A DNA stretch of 64,000 nucleotides from Hymenobacter oligotrophus (GTDB taxonomy: Bacteria > Bacteroidota > Bacteroidia > Cytophagales > Hymenobacteraceae): contig NZ_CP032317.1 in the NCBI RefSeq assembly GCF_003574965.1, positions 1,488,001 to 1,552,000 on the forward strand, in the 5' to 3' direction. Below are positions 48,797 to 56,868 of this stretch, one piece after another (the first letter of the stretch is position 1; each line of letters begins with the position of its first letter). The notes under the pieces were generated by a model. The model was not told where the DNA came from, made no database searches, and worked only from the letters and a program-made list of their open reading frames with translations. Made by a program: the position numbers and the translations under genes.

Positions 48797-49093
48797 ATGT
48801 TCGTACAGATTGTTCGTGGCTATGCGTTAATAAGCGTCTTGGCACTTGCCTCAGTGGCAGCTAACGGCCAGACACCCAGGCAGGTCCCGTTCCGCACGAT
48901 TACCGGCCTCGGCGACCCGGAGCCTGCCAGCCCCCGTGTTGGCTTAGTTGAAAGCACGCCCGAGGAAGCCCTGGCAGCGGCCCCAGCCACGCCGGCTGCC
49001 CTAGGTGGCCCGGCAACGCCCGCAGGCCAGGCAGCCGACACAGCAGCCAGGCCAAGGCCCGGCATGCCACACAAGGCGCGCCCCAGGCCTTAG
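48797..49093 (+). CDS. small exported Ala/Pro-rich protein
   Basis: From the ATG at 48797 a 98-residue protein with a likely signal peptide (MFVQIVRGYALISVLALASVAANG). The remainder is disordered, rich in Ala, Pro and Gly, with a C-terminal Arg/Lys-rich end (PGMPHKARPRP). No function can be given. It ends before a strong terminator. Confidence 0.5.
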   Translation: MFVQIVRGYALISVLALASVAANGQTPRQVPFRTITGLGDPEPASPRVGLVESTPEEALAAAPATPAALGGPATPAGQAADTAARPRPGMPHKARPRP

Positions 49094-49140
49094 TGGCCAG
49101 TACGGTAAGCAGCAATCATTCAGGTTAATACACCCCAGTA

Positions 49141-49175
49141 ACACAAAGAGCGCCCCATTGGGGCGCTCTTTGTGT
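49141..49175. terminator. bidirectional terminator
   Basis: ACACAAAGAGCGCCCC and GGGGCGCTCTTTGTGT pair perfectly over 16 bp with an ATT loop, between convergent genes. Confidence 0.9.
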
Positions 49176-49196
49176 TGTTGTCGCTACTTGCGGGCA

Positions 49197-49955
49197 CTAT
49201 TGCGCATCGAGCTGGGCTATGGCTTTGCGCAGGTCTTCTTCGGTGCGGATGTTGATTTTCAGGGCCTTGAAGCGCTCGGCGTCGGCTTTGGGCAGCACGG
49301 CCTCAAGCTGCTTGTTGCCGGGCTTGGCAATTTTGGCCACGGCGCCGCTAGGGAGCTTCACATGAAACTCGTTCACGTCCATGATTTCGTTGTAGTCGCG
49401 GCCGGAGTTGTAGCCTTGGTCCCGCTCGCTCTTGATGAAGATTTTGCGGGGCAGTTTGTAGAGCTCGTACTTGCCGCCCTGGCGGGCGTACAGCACCTCC
49501 ACAAACGCGTCCCGGATGGCGGCCGTGGGGCTGCTCAAACGCTGGTAAAAGTGCTCGGCCACCACGGTAGCCTTGCCGTCGACGCCGGGCAGGGTTTCGC
49601 GCAACACAAACTTATCGACCTGGTTCAAGTCCACCATGATCGAGTCTTTTGAAGGGCGCAGGGCCAGCAGGCGCTGCGAAAACGAGTCGTACTTCAGGGG
49701 CAAATCCGAGGCTTGCACACCGCGGCGCATGTAAATGGTGCCCGGCAGCCAGCGCGGCACCGTATAGGGCGTGCCCTTCATGCCGATGTAGCGGTTGTCG
49801 AACGGCACGGCCATGCTGAAGCTGCCCAAGCGGCCCATGGCGGCTAGGTTTTCGTTGGCCCCGACGCCGGTGGTTACAGCCGTGGAAGCCGGGTTTGTTT
49901 GCGCCAGGGCGGGCGCTGCCACAAGGGCCAACAAACCAATCAACAATCGTTTCAT
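49197..49955 (-). CDS. exported protein of unknown function
   Basis: A 252-residue protein with a signal peptide (MKRLLIGLLALVAAPALAQ). The mature part contains NRYIGMKGTPYTVPRWLPGTIYMRRG, VDLNQVDKFVLRE and KLPRKIFIKSER, which look like a folded beta domain. No family is recognised. It ends in an alpha-helical charged segment (EDLRKAIAQLDAQ). It lies behind the pyc gene on the same strand, 22 bases after it, so both may be transcribed together. Confidence 0.65.
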   Translation of the reverse strand: MKRLLIGLLALVAAPALAQTNPASTAVTTGVGANENLAAMGRLGSFSMAVPFDNRYIGMKGTPYTVPRWLPGTIYMRRGVQASDLPLKYDSFSQRLLALRPSKDSIMVDLNQVDKFVLRETLPGVDGKATVVAEHFYQRLSSPTAAIRDAFVEVLYARQGGKYELYKLPRKIFIKSERDQGYNSGRDYNEIMDVNEFHVKLPSGAVAKIAKPGNKQLEAVLPKADAERFKALKINIRTEEDLRKAIAQLDAQ

Positions 49956-49977
49956 GGTGCTGAGCGGAGTTTACGGG

Positions 49978-52900
49978 TTAGTTCTCGCCCAATGTAAGCA
50001 CCAAATCATCAGCATTCACCAGGGTGCCTTCGTTCAGGTTCACCAGGTGCACGCTTGCGTCGTTGGGGGCCGTAATGGTGGTTTCCATTTTCATGGCCTC
50101 GATGATGAACAGCGGCGTGTTGCGCTTCACCTTCTGGCCGCTTTCCACCAGCACCTTCGAAAGCAAGCCTTGCAGCGGCGCCCCAATCTGGCGCGGGTTG
50201 GCTTTGTCGGCTTTGGGATTCGACACGGTTTTTACCTCCACCGACCGGTCGCGGATTTCGAGGTTGCGCGTCTGGCCGTTCAGCGTGAAGAAGATGGTGC
50301 GGCAGCCGTCGTCGTTTACGGTACCTACCGACTGCAGGCGCACGATAATGCTCTTGCCGCGGGCAATGTCGATGATGGTTTCTTCGCCCGGCTTAAGGCC
50401 GTAGAAGAACACGCGCGTGGGCACCACCGACACGTCGCCGTACTGCTGCAGGTGCTTCCAGTACTGCTCGAACACTTTGGGGTAGAGCAGCCACGAAAGC
50501 AAATCGGTGAAGCGGGCACCGGGGCCAAACTTCTCCTGAAACCGCTCCCACTCCTTGTCGAAGTCGATGGGCTTAAGGTGCTCGTTGGGGCGGTCGGTGA
50601 AGGGCTGTTCGTCTTTCAGGATGATCTTCTGCAGCTCGTGGGGCCAGCCGCCTTCGGGCTGCCCGATGTCGCCGCGGAACAACTCGCGCACCGACTCGGG
50701 GAAGCTGATGGTGTGGCCCTTCGTCAGCACGTCCTCGGTGGTGAGGTTGTTTGATACCAGGAAAAGAGCCATGTCGCCTACCACCTTCGACGAAGGCGTC
50801 ACCTTCACGATGTCCCCGAACAGCTCGTTTACCTCGGCGAAGGTTTCCTTGATGAGCTCAAACTTATCGAGCAGACCTAGGCCCGCTGCCTGCGGACGCA
50901 AGTTGGAGTACTGCCCGCCCGGAATTTCGTGCTGAAACACTTCCGAAGTACCCGCTTTCAGGCCCGACTCGAAGGGGTAGTAGTAGTCGCGAACGGTTTC
51001 GAAGTAGTTCGAGAATTCGTTGAGGCTGTGCTGGTCGTACTCGCGGTGGCGCTCGGTGCCGCGCAGCATCTCCACCACCGAGTTGAAGTTGGGCTGCGAG
51101 GTAAGGCCCGACAACGAACCTAGGGCCACGTCGATTACATCAACACCGGCTTCAACCGCTTTCAGGTAAGTAGCTGGTTGTAACGACGATGTATCGTGCG
51201 TGTGCAGGTGAATGGGCATGCTCACGGTTTCGCGCAGCGCGGTAATCAGCTCGGTGGCCGCGTACGGCTTCAGCAGGCCGGCCATGTCCTTGATGCACAG
51301 GATGTGCGCACCGGCGTCTTCGATTTGCTTGGCCAGGCGCAGGTAGTACTCGAGGTTGTACTTGTGGTTGCGCTTGGGGTCGAGGATGTCGCCGGTGTAG
51401 CAAATGGCGGCTTCGGCTAGGCCTTGGGTTTTGTTGCGCACGAAGCCGATGCAGGCCTCCATGCCCTTCATCCAGTTCAGCGAGTCGAAGATGCGGAACA
51501 CGTCGACGCCGGTTTCCCAGGCTTGCTGCACAAAGCGCTCCGTCAGGTTATCGGGGTAGGCTTTGTAGCCCACGCCGTTGGCCCCGCGGATGAGCATCTG
51601 CAGCAGAATATTGGGCACGGCTTCGCGAATCTTGGCCAGTCGGTCCCAGGGGTCTTCTTTCAGAAAACGCATGGCCACATCGAAGGTGGCGCCGCCCCAG
51701 CACTCGAGCGAGAAGGTTTGCGGGTGCTGGCGGGCGTAGCGGTCGGCCACCTTCAGCATGTCGAAGCTGCGCATGCGCGTAGCCAGCAGGCTCTGGTGCG
51801 CGTCGCGGAAGGTGGTGTCGGTGTAATGAATGAGCGGATCGTTGCGCAACCATTGCGCAAAGCCTTCGGGCCCTAGGTCGGTGAGGCGCTGCTTGGTGCC
51901 GGGAGGCACGGCCGAAAGCGGCGGGGTAACGGCCCAGCCGGGTTCGTTGTTGGGCTGAAACGAGCCCGACGCTGCCTGCCAGCCCGCCACGTGATTTACT
52001 TGCGGCAGCTTGGGTTTAGGCAGCTCCTTCTTCGGGTCGACGTGGCCTTTTACGTCGGCGTTGCCGTTCACAATCAAATCACCTAGGAACTCGAGTAGGC
52101 GCGTGCCGCGGTCGAGGCGCGGCTTGAACTTGAACAGCTCCTGGTGGTCTTTGATGAAGTCGACGTTGGCTTGCCCGGCCACAAACTCGTGATGCGCAAT
52201 GATGTTCTGCAAGAACTGAATGTTGGTGCGCACGCCGCGTACCCGGAACTCGTCGAGGGTACGCTGCATCTTTTGGGCGGCGCCCTCCAGCGTGGGCGCG
52301 TGCGCCGACACCTTCACCAGCAGCGAGTCGAAGAAGGGCGAAATTTTTACGCCCTGGTACACCGAGCCTTGGTCGAGGCGAATGCCAAAACCACCGGCCG
52401 AGCGGTAGGCCACAATGGTGCCGTAATCGGGCTTGAAGTCGTTTTCGGGGTCTTCGGTGGTGATGCGGCACTGAATGGCGTAGCCGATTTTCAGCGGCTT
52501 TACGTCGCTACCTAGGCCAATTTCGGGGTCTGAGAGGCGGCGGCCGTCGGCAATGTGCAGCTGCGTTTTAATCAGGTCGATGCCCGTAATCATTTCGGTT
52601 ACGGTGTGCTCTACCTGAATGCGGGGGTTCACCTCGATAAAGTAAATACGGTCGTGCTCGGGGTTTACCAAGAACTCCACGGTGCCCACGTTGTTGTAGC
52701 CCACTGCTTTACCTAGGCGCAACGAGTACTCGTAGAGCAGGTGGCGCATGTGGTCGGGCAGGTTCAGCGAGGGGGCCACTTCCACCACCTTCTGGTAGCG
52801 GCGCTGCACCGAGCAGTCGCGCTCGTAGAGGTGAATGATGTTGCCGTGGGTATCGGCTACCAGCTGCACCTCGATGTGCTTGGGCCGCTCCACAAACTTC

Positions 52901-53505
52901 TCGAGGAACACGGTGTCGTCGCCGAAGGCCTTTTTGGCTTCGTTGCGCGCCTCAAAAAAGCCTTTCTCCAACTGCTCGTCGTCGCGGATTACGCGCATGC
53001 CGCGGCCGCCGCCGCCGGCCGCCGCTTTCAGCATCACGGGGTAGCCAATTTGGTGGGCTTCGTCGCGGGCTACCTCGTAGCTTGTAAGGGGTTGTTGGCT
53101 GCTTTCGATGATGGGCACCTGGCAGCGCACGGCCACCTCCTTGGCGCGCACTTTATCGCCTAGGGCCTCCATCACCTCGGGCCGCGGGCCCACAAACGTA
53201 ATGCCCTCCTCGCCGCATCGGCGGGCGAAGGTGGCGTTTTCCGACAGAAAACCGTAGCCTGGGTGAATGGCATCGACGCCGTTGGCTTTGGCCACCCGCA
53301 AAATCTCCTCTATGTCGAGGTAAGGCTTCAGCGGGTCCTCGTCGCGGCCCACTTGGTAGGCCTCGTCGGCCTTGTAGCGGTGCAACGAGTAGCGGTCCTC
53401 GTAGGTGTAAATCGCGACGGTCTGGATGCCTAGCTCGGTGGCGGCGCGCAGCACGCGAATCGCAATTTCACCGCGGTTCGCGACGAGTAGTTTGCGGATG
53501 TTCAT
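49978..53505 (-). CDS. pyc: pyruvate carboxylase
   Basis: The 1175-residue single-chain enzyme carries, in order, the biotin carboxylase (MNIRKLLVANRGEIAIRVLRAATELG; ATP-grasp KAAAGGGGRGMR near residue 160), carboxyltransferase (TDTTFRDAHQSLLATRMRSFDM near 540; CIKDMAGLLKPYAA) and biotin-carrier domains (IEAMKMETT; biotinylated Lys about 1139). It converts pyruvate to oxaloacetate with bicarbonate and ATP and so refills the citric acid cycle, fitting a genome with icd. The ATG at 53505 is chosen; an upstream frame adds unconserved residues. It is a complete, fused form. Confidence 0.96.
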   Translation of the reverse strand: MNIRKLLVANRGEIAIRVLRAATELGIQTVAIYTYEDRYSLHRYKADEAYQVGRDEDPLKPYLDIEEILRVAKANGVDAIHPGYGFLSENATFARRCGEEGITFVGPRPEVMEALGDKVRAKEVAVRCQVPIIESSQQPLTSYEVARDEAHQIGYPVMLKAAAGGGGRGMRVIRDDEQLEKGFFEARNEAKKAFGDDTVFLEKFVERPKHIEVQLVADTHGNIIHLYERDCSVQRRYQKVVEVAPSLNLPDHMRHLLYEYSLRLGKAVGYNNVGTVEFLVNPEHDRIYFIEVNPRIQVEHTVTEMITGIDLIKTQLHIADGRRLSDPEIGLGSDVKPLKIGYAIQCRITTEDPENDFKPDYGTIVAYRSAGGFGIRLDQGSVYQGVKISPFFDSLLVKVSAHAPTLEGAAQKMQRTLDEFRVRGVRTNIQFLQNIIAHHEFVAGQANVDFIKDHQELFKFKPRLDRGTRLLEFLGDLIVNGNADVKGHVDPKKELPKPKLPQVNHVAGWQAASGSFQPNNEPGWAVTPPLSAVPPGTKQRLTDLGPEGFAQWLRNDPLIHYTDTTFRDAHQSLLATRMRSFDMLKVADRYARQHPQTFSLECWGGATFDVAMRFLKEDPWDRLAKIREAVPNILLQMLIRGANGVGYKAYPDNLTERFVQQAWETGVDVFRIFDSLNWMKGMEACIGFVRNKTQGLAEAAICYTGDILDPKRNHKYNLEYYLRLAKQIEDAGAHILCIKDMAGLLKPYAATELITALRETVSMPIHLHTHDTSSLQPATYLKAVEAGVDVIDVALGSLSGLTSQPNFNSVVEMLRGTERHREYDQHSLNEFSNYFETVRDYYYPFESGLKAGTSEVFQHEIPGGQYSNLRPQAAGLGLLDKFELIKETFAEVNELFGDIVKVTPSSKVVGDMALFLVSNNLTTEDVLTKGHTISFPESVRELFRGDIGQPEGGWPHELQKIILKDEQPFTDRPNEHLKPIDFDKEWERFQEKFGPGARFTDLLSWLLYPKVFEQYWKHLQQYGDVSVVPTRVFFYGLKPGEETIIDIARGKSIIVRLQSVGTVNDDGCRTIFFTLNGQTRNLEIRDRSVEVKTVSNPKADKANPRQIGAPLQGLLSKVLVESGQKVKRNTPLFIIEAMKMETTITAPNDASVHLVNLNEGTLVNADDLVLTLGEN

Positions 53506-53826
53506 AACTCGGTTGTGGTAGTGGAGGAATGCAGGGATTGGTCCGAAGCTACGTAAAACAAGAAGCTTCCGTCGAGCTTGCCGGCGGGCCAACTCGGCAA
53601 TATTGCGCAGTTAATTTATACTAACTAAGCAAGATCATCTTGACTTAAAGCAATTTATATAGGCCGCAAAATTTTTCATGCGCGAGGTACCCAGCCAGCC
53701 GAATTGGCTATTACACAACAATTTGGTAACACCGCCGCTTGATTTCGAGGCGGCAGCGCCTAGGTGCCAGCAAACCTTACCGCCACGAGGGGGTTGTTTC
53801 GGGGTTCTTCAACCCCAACCTACCGC
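53506..53826. other. divergent intergenic region before pyc and the SDR at 53827
   Basis: Contains a TAGCTTCG element on the minus strand (53551-53544), a possible pyc promoter of TAnnTTTG type with one change, and a 13-bp palindrome CAAGATCATCTTG at 53630-53642. There is an AT-rich patch near 53640-53685. No other signal was seen. Confidence 0.45.
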
Positions 53827-54540
53827 ATGGATTTCTCCGGCAAAACCATTCTGGTCATCGGCGCCTCATCGGGCATCGGCTTGGCAACGGCCCAATTGCT
53901 TGGGCAGCAAGGCGCCACGCTCATCACGGCTTCGCGCCACCAATCGGATGAGCTGCAAGCCCTAGGTGCCACCCACCTGCCGCTCGATGTTACGCAGTTT
54001 GAGGCCGCTGCTTTGGAGGCCCTGCCCGAGGTGCTGCACGGCGTGGTGTACTGCCCCGGCTCCATTTTGCTGCGCCCCTTCGAGCGCCTAGGTGCCGAGC
54101 AGTTTCGGCAGGACTTCGAGCTGAACGTGGTGGGTGCCGTGCAGGTATTGCAAGCTTGCATGAAGCGCCTGAAGAAAGCCAGCAACGCATCCGTGGTGTT
54201 GTTCAGCACCGTGGCGGCCTACAACGGCATGCCCTTTCACGCCAGCATTGCCACGGCCAAGGCGGCGCTCGAGGGCCTCACCCGCTCGTTGGCCTCGGAG
54301 TATGCCGGCAGCGGCATCCGGGTGAATGCGCTGGCGCCTTCGCTCACCAACACCCCGTTGGCGGCTGCCTTGCTGAACACGCCCGAAAAGCAGGAAGCCG
54401 GGGCCAAGCGCCATCCTTTGCAGCGCGTGGGCCAGCCTACCGACCTGGCCGAAACCGCCGCCTTCCTGCTCTCCGATGCCGCCAGCTTTATCACCGGCCA
54501 AATCATCCGCGTCGACGGCGGGTATTCTACACTGAAATAG
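53827..54540 (+). CDS. short-chain dehydrogenase-like protein lacking the catalytic tyrosine
   Basis: A 237-residue SDR with GASSGIG (about residue 13) and NVVGAVQVLQACMKRL (about 100). The active-site stretch reads HASIATAKAALEGLTRSL (about 142): the lysine is present but the tyrosine four positions before it is isoleucine. The C-terminal FLLSDAASFITGQIIRVDGGYS is standard. It may therefore be a binding or altered-mechanism member; a related subgroup without Tyr exists. The ATG at 53827 fits. The photolyase gene follows after a repeat. Confidence 0.85.
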   Translation: MDFSGKTILVIGASSGIGLATAQLLGQQGATLITASRHQSDELQALGATHLPLDVTQFEAAALEALPEVLHGVVYCPGSILLRPFERLGAEQFRQDFELNVVGAVQVLQACMKRLKKASNASVVLFSTVAAYNGMPFHASIATAKAALEGLTRSLASEYAGSGIRVNALAPSLTNTPLAAALLNTPEKQEAGAKRHPLQRVGQPTDLAETAAFLLSDAASFITGQIIRVDGGYSTLK

Positions 54541-54546
54541 TTGTTG

Positions 54547-54705
54547 GGGCTTAGGGATTAGGACTTAGGGTTTAGTGGTTAAGGCTGGAACGGGCAGTTG
54601 AGCGCCGAGCCAAACCTCAGCGGCTGCTGGCCTCGCAAGCCTGCTTTCAGCAACCTACCAAGCGCCAGCCCACTAAGCCCCAAGCCCTAACACCTAAGCC
54701 CTACC
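54547..54705. repeat. heptamer-built inverted repeat before the photolyase gene
   Basis: Left arm units GGGCTTA, GGGATTA, GGACTTA, GGGTTTA, GTGGTTA (54547-54581). Right arm units CACTAAG, CCCCAAG, CCCTAAC, ACCTAAG, CCCTACC (54671-54705). Every unit is exactly seven bases. The right arm ends one base before the photolyase ATG at 54707. Confidence 0.92.
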
Positions 54706-54706
54706 C

Positions 54707-56032
54707 ATGAAAATTGCGCTGTTCTGGCATCGCCGCGACTTCCGGCAGCACGATAACGCCGGCCTAACGGCAGCCCTGCAAAGTGGCTTGCCGGTGGTGC
54801 CCCTGTTCATCTACGACACCGACATCCTCGACTACGTACCGCGCCCCCACGACGCGCGCCTCACCTTTATTTACGACGAGGTGGAGCGGCTGGCCCGGCA
54901 AACCGAAGCAGCGGGCGGTACCTTTTTGGCTTATTATGGCAAGCCGGTGGAGGTGTTCCGGCAGCTGCTCGACCGCTATGACCTAGGGGCAGTTTTCACC
55001 AACGAAGACTACGAACCCTACGCCACCCAGCGCGATACGGAGGTGGCCGAGGTGCTGCAGGCGCGCGGCGTGCCTTTCAAAGCCTACAAGGATCAGGTCA
55101 TTTTCGCCAAAAACGAGGTGCTCACCAAGTCGGGCACGCCGCACAAGGCCTTTGGTATGTACCGCGACGCGTGGGTGGCCAACCTGCGCGACGAACACCT
55201 ACGCCCCTACCCCTCGGCCGAGCTGTACCGCGCCGAACACCTAGGCCGCTTAGCCGGTGCGCCGCCCCGGCCCACGCTCGAGCAAATGGGCTTTGAGCGC
55301 TACGAGCAGTACGTGCCCACCGCCGAGATACCCGCCGAGAACTTTGTGCGCGATTACCACCTCACCCGCGACCGGCTGGGGCTGGCCAACAGCAGCACGC
55401 GCCGCTCGGTGCACTTGCGCTTTGGCACCCTGAGCGTGCGCGAACTGATGCGGCAGGCCCACGAGCTAAACCCCAAGCTGCTGGCCGAGCTCATCTGGCG
55501 CGACTACTACATGATGCTGATGTGGCACTTCCCCAACACCGCCCACGAAAGCTACAACCCGCGCCTGCGCCACGTGGCGTACCGCAACCACGAAGCAGAA
55601 TACCAGCGCTGGTGCGAAGGGCAAACGGGCTACCCGCTGGTGGATGCCGGCATGCGCGAGCTAAACCAAACCGGCTTTTTGCACAACCGTGCCCGCATTG
55701 CCGTAGCGGGCTTCCTGAACAAGCATTTGCTGATTGATTGGCGCCTAGGCGAGCGGTACTTTGCCGACAAACTGCTCGACTACGACCTGGCCCTGAACGT
55801 GGGCAACTGGCAGTGGGTGGCCGGCACCGGCGTAGTGGCCGCGCCGTGGTTCCGCGTGTTCAGCCCCGACTCCCAGCTCAAGAAATTCGACCCCACGCTG
55901 GAGTACGTGCGCCGCTGGGTGCCGGAGTACGGCACCAAAGCCTACCCCGCGCCCATGGTCGAGCACAAGTTTGCACGCGAGCGGGCCGTGCAGGTATTCC
56001 GTCAGGCCTACCAAAATCTGCCAATCACCTAG
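54707..56032 (+). CDS. phrB: deoxyribodipyrimidine photolyase / cryptochrome
   Basis: A 441-residue flavoprotein. The N-terminal antenna domain begins KIALFWHRRDFRQHDNAGL, and the FAD-binding domain has RLGLANSSTRRSVHLRFGTLSVRELMRQ (about 222) and WCEGQTGYPLVDAGMRELNQTGFLHNRARIAVAGFLNKHLLIDWRLGERYFADKLLDYDLALNVGNWQWVAGTG. These are typical of class I CPD photolyases and related cryptochromes; the Trp-rich NWQW and the ends support repair activity. It uses blue light to split pyrimidine dimers in DNA. Its neighbour SDR is unrelated in function. Confidence 0.93.
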   Translation: MKIALFWHRRDFRQHDNAGLTAALQSGLPVVPLFIYDTDILDYVPRPHDARLTFIYDEVERLARQTEAAGGTFLAYYGKPVEVFRQLLDRYDLGAVFTNEDYEPYATQRDTEVAEVLQARGVPFKAYKDQVIFAKNEVLTKSGTPHKAFGMYRDAWVANLRDEHLRPYPSAELYRAEHLGRLAGAPPRPTLEQMGFERYEQYVPTAEIPAENFVRDYHLTRDRLGLANSSTRRSVHLRFGTLSVRELMRQAHELNPKLLAELIWRDYYMMLMWHFPNTAHESYNPRLRHVAYRNHEAEYQRWCEGQTGYPLVDAGMRELNQTGFLHNRARIAVAGFLNKHLLIDWRLGERYFADKLLDYDLALNVGNWQWVAGTGVVAAPWFRVFSPDSQLKKFDPTLEYVRRWVPEYGTKAYPAPMVEHKFARERAVQVFRQAYQNLPIT

Positions 56033-56229
56033 GGCGTGAGAACAGCAGCGTGGAAATCCGTTGGCTACGCCGACCTGCGGTTCCGCGCTACTTCTTCATT
56101 GCTGCGCCTCTCGTGCAAGTGCCTGATAACGCAACGCTGCTTTTCAAAACCCTAGGTGCCCACATGACCCAACCGGTTTAGCAGCCCAATTGGCAACCAA
56201 TGCACCCTGCCGCCGGTTGTGTTAGTGCC

Positions 56230-56868
56230 ATGGAGAAAGACCGCATTAAGCAGGCGTACCTCGACTACGTGCTGCGCAAGAACACGCCGCCCGCCTCGGT
56301 TTTCAAGCTCACCAAAAAGCTCGGCATACCGGAGGCGGAGTTCTACCGCTTCTACCCCAACTTCGAGGCCATCGACCGCGAAATATGGGCCGATTTCGGC
56401 CGCGTGGCCCGCGAGCAAGCCAGCAAAGAGCCGGTGTGGCCCGAGTATTCGGCCCGCGAAAAGCTACTGGGCTTTTACTTTACGCTGCTCGAAGTTCTGA
56501 AGCAAAACCGCAGCTATGCCTTGCAGTCGTTGCGGCGCTACATGCCCGAGGTGCCCGGCCTCACGCCGCGCGTGCTCGACGATTTTCGGCTCGACTTTCA
56601 AGCTTTTGTGGGCGGCATTTTGCGCGCCGGCCAAAACACCAACGAGGTAGCCTCGCGCCCGGTGCTGCAAGAGCGGTACCCGCGCTTGTTCTGGCAACAG
56701 GCCTTGTTCGTGCTCGGCTTCTTCGCCAACGACGACTCGCTGAACTTTGAGCGCACCGATGCGGCTGTGGAGAAAGCCGTGCGCCTGAGCTTCGACTTGG
56801 TAGGCCCTAACACCCTCGATTCGGCGTTCGACCTGGCGCGCTTCCTGATCCAATCGCGCCGCCGCTAA
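56230..56868 (+). CDS. TetR-family regulator next to an AarF-like kinase gene
   Basis: From the ATG at 56230 a 212-residue protein. The N-terminal MEKDRIKQAYLDYVLRKNTPPASVFKLTKKLGIPEAEFYRFYPNFEAIDREIW is a TetR-type helix-turn-helix, somewhat atypical. The remainder is helical. Its last codon overlaps the next gene's ATG (TAATGA), so both are coupled. An upstream frame reaches 56200 but lacks conservation. Confidence 0.75.
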   Translation: MEKDRIKQAYLDYVLRKNTPPASVFKLTKKLGIPEAEFYRFYPNFEAIDREIWADFGRVAREQASKEPVWPEYSAREKLLGFYFTLLEVLKQNRSYALQSLRRYMPEVPGLTPRVLDDFRLDFQAFVGGILRAGQNTNEVASRPVLQERYPRLFWQQALFVLGFFANDDSLNFERTDAAVEKAVRLSFDLVGPNTLDSAFDLARFLIQSRRR

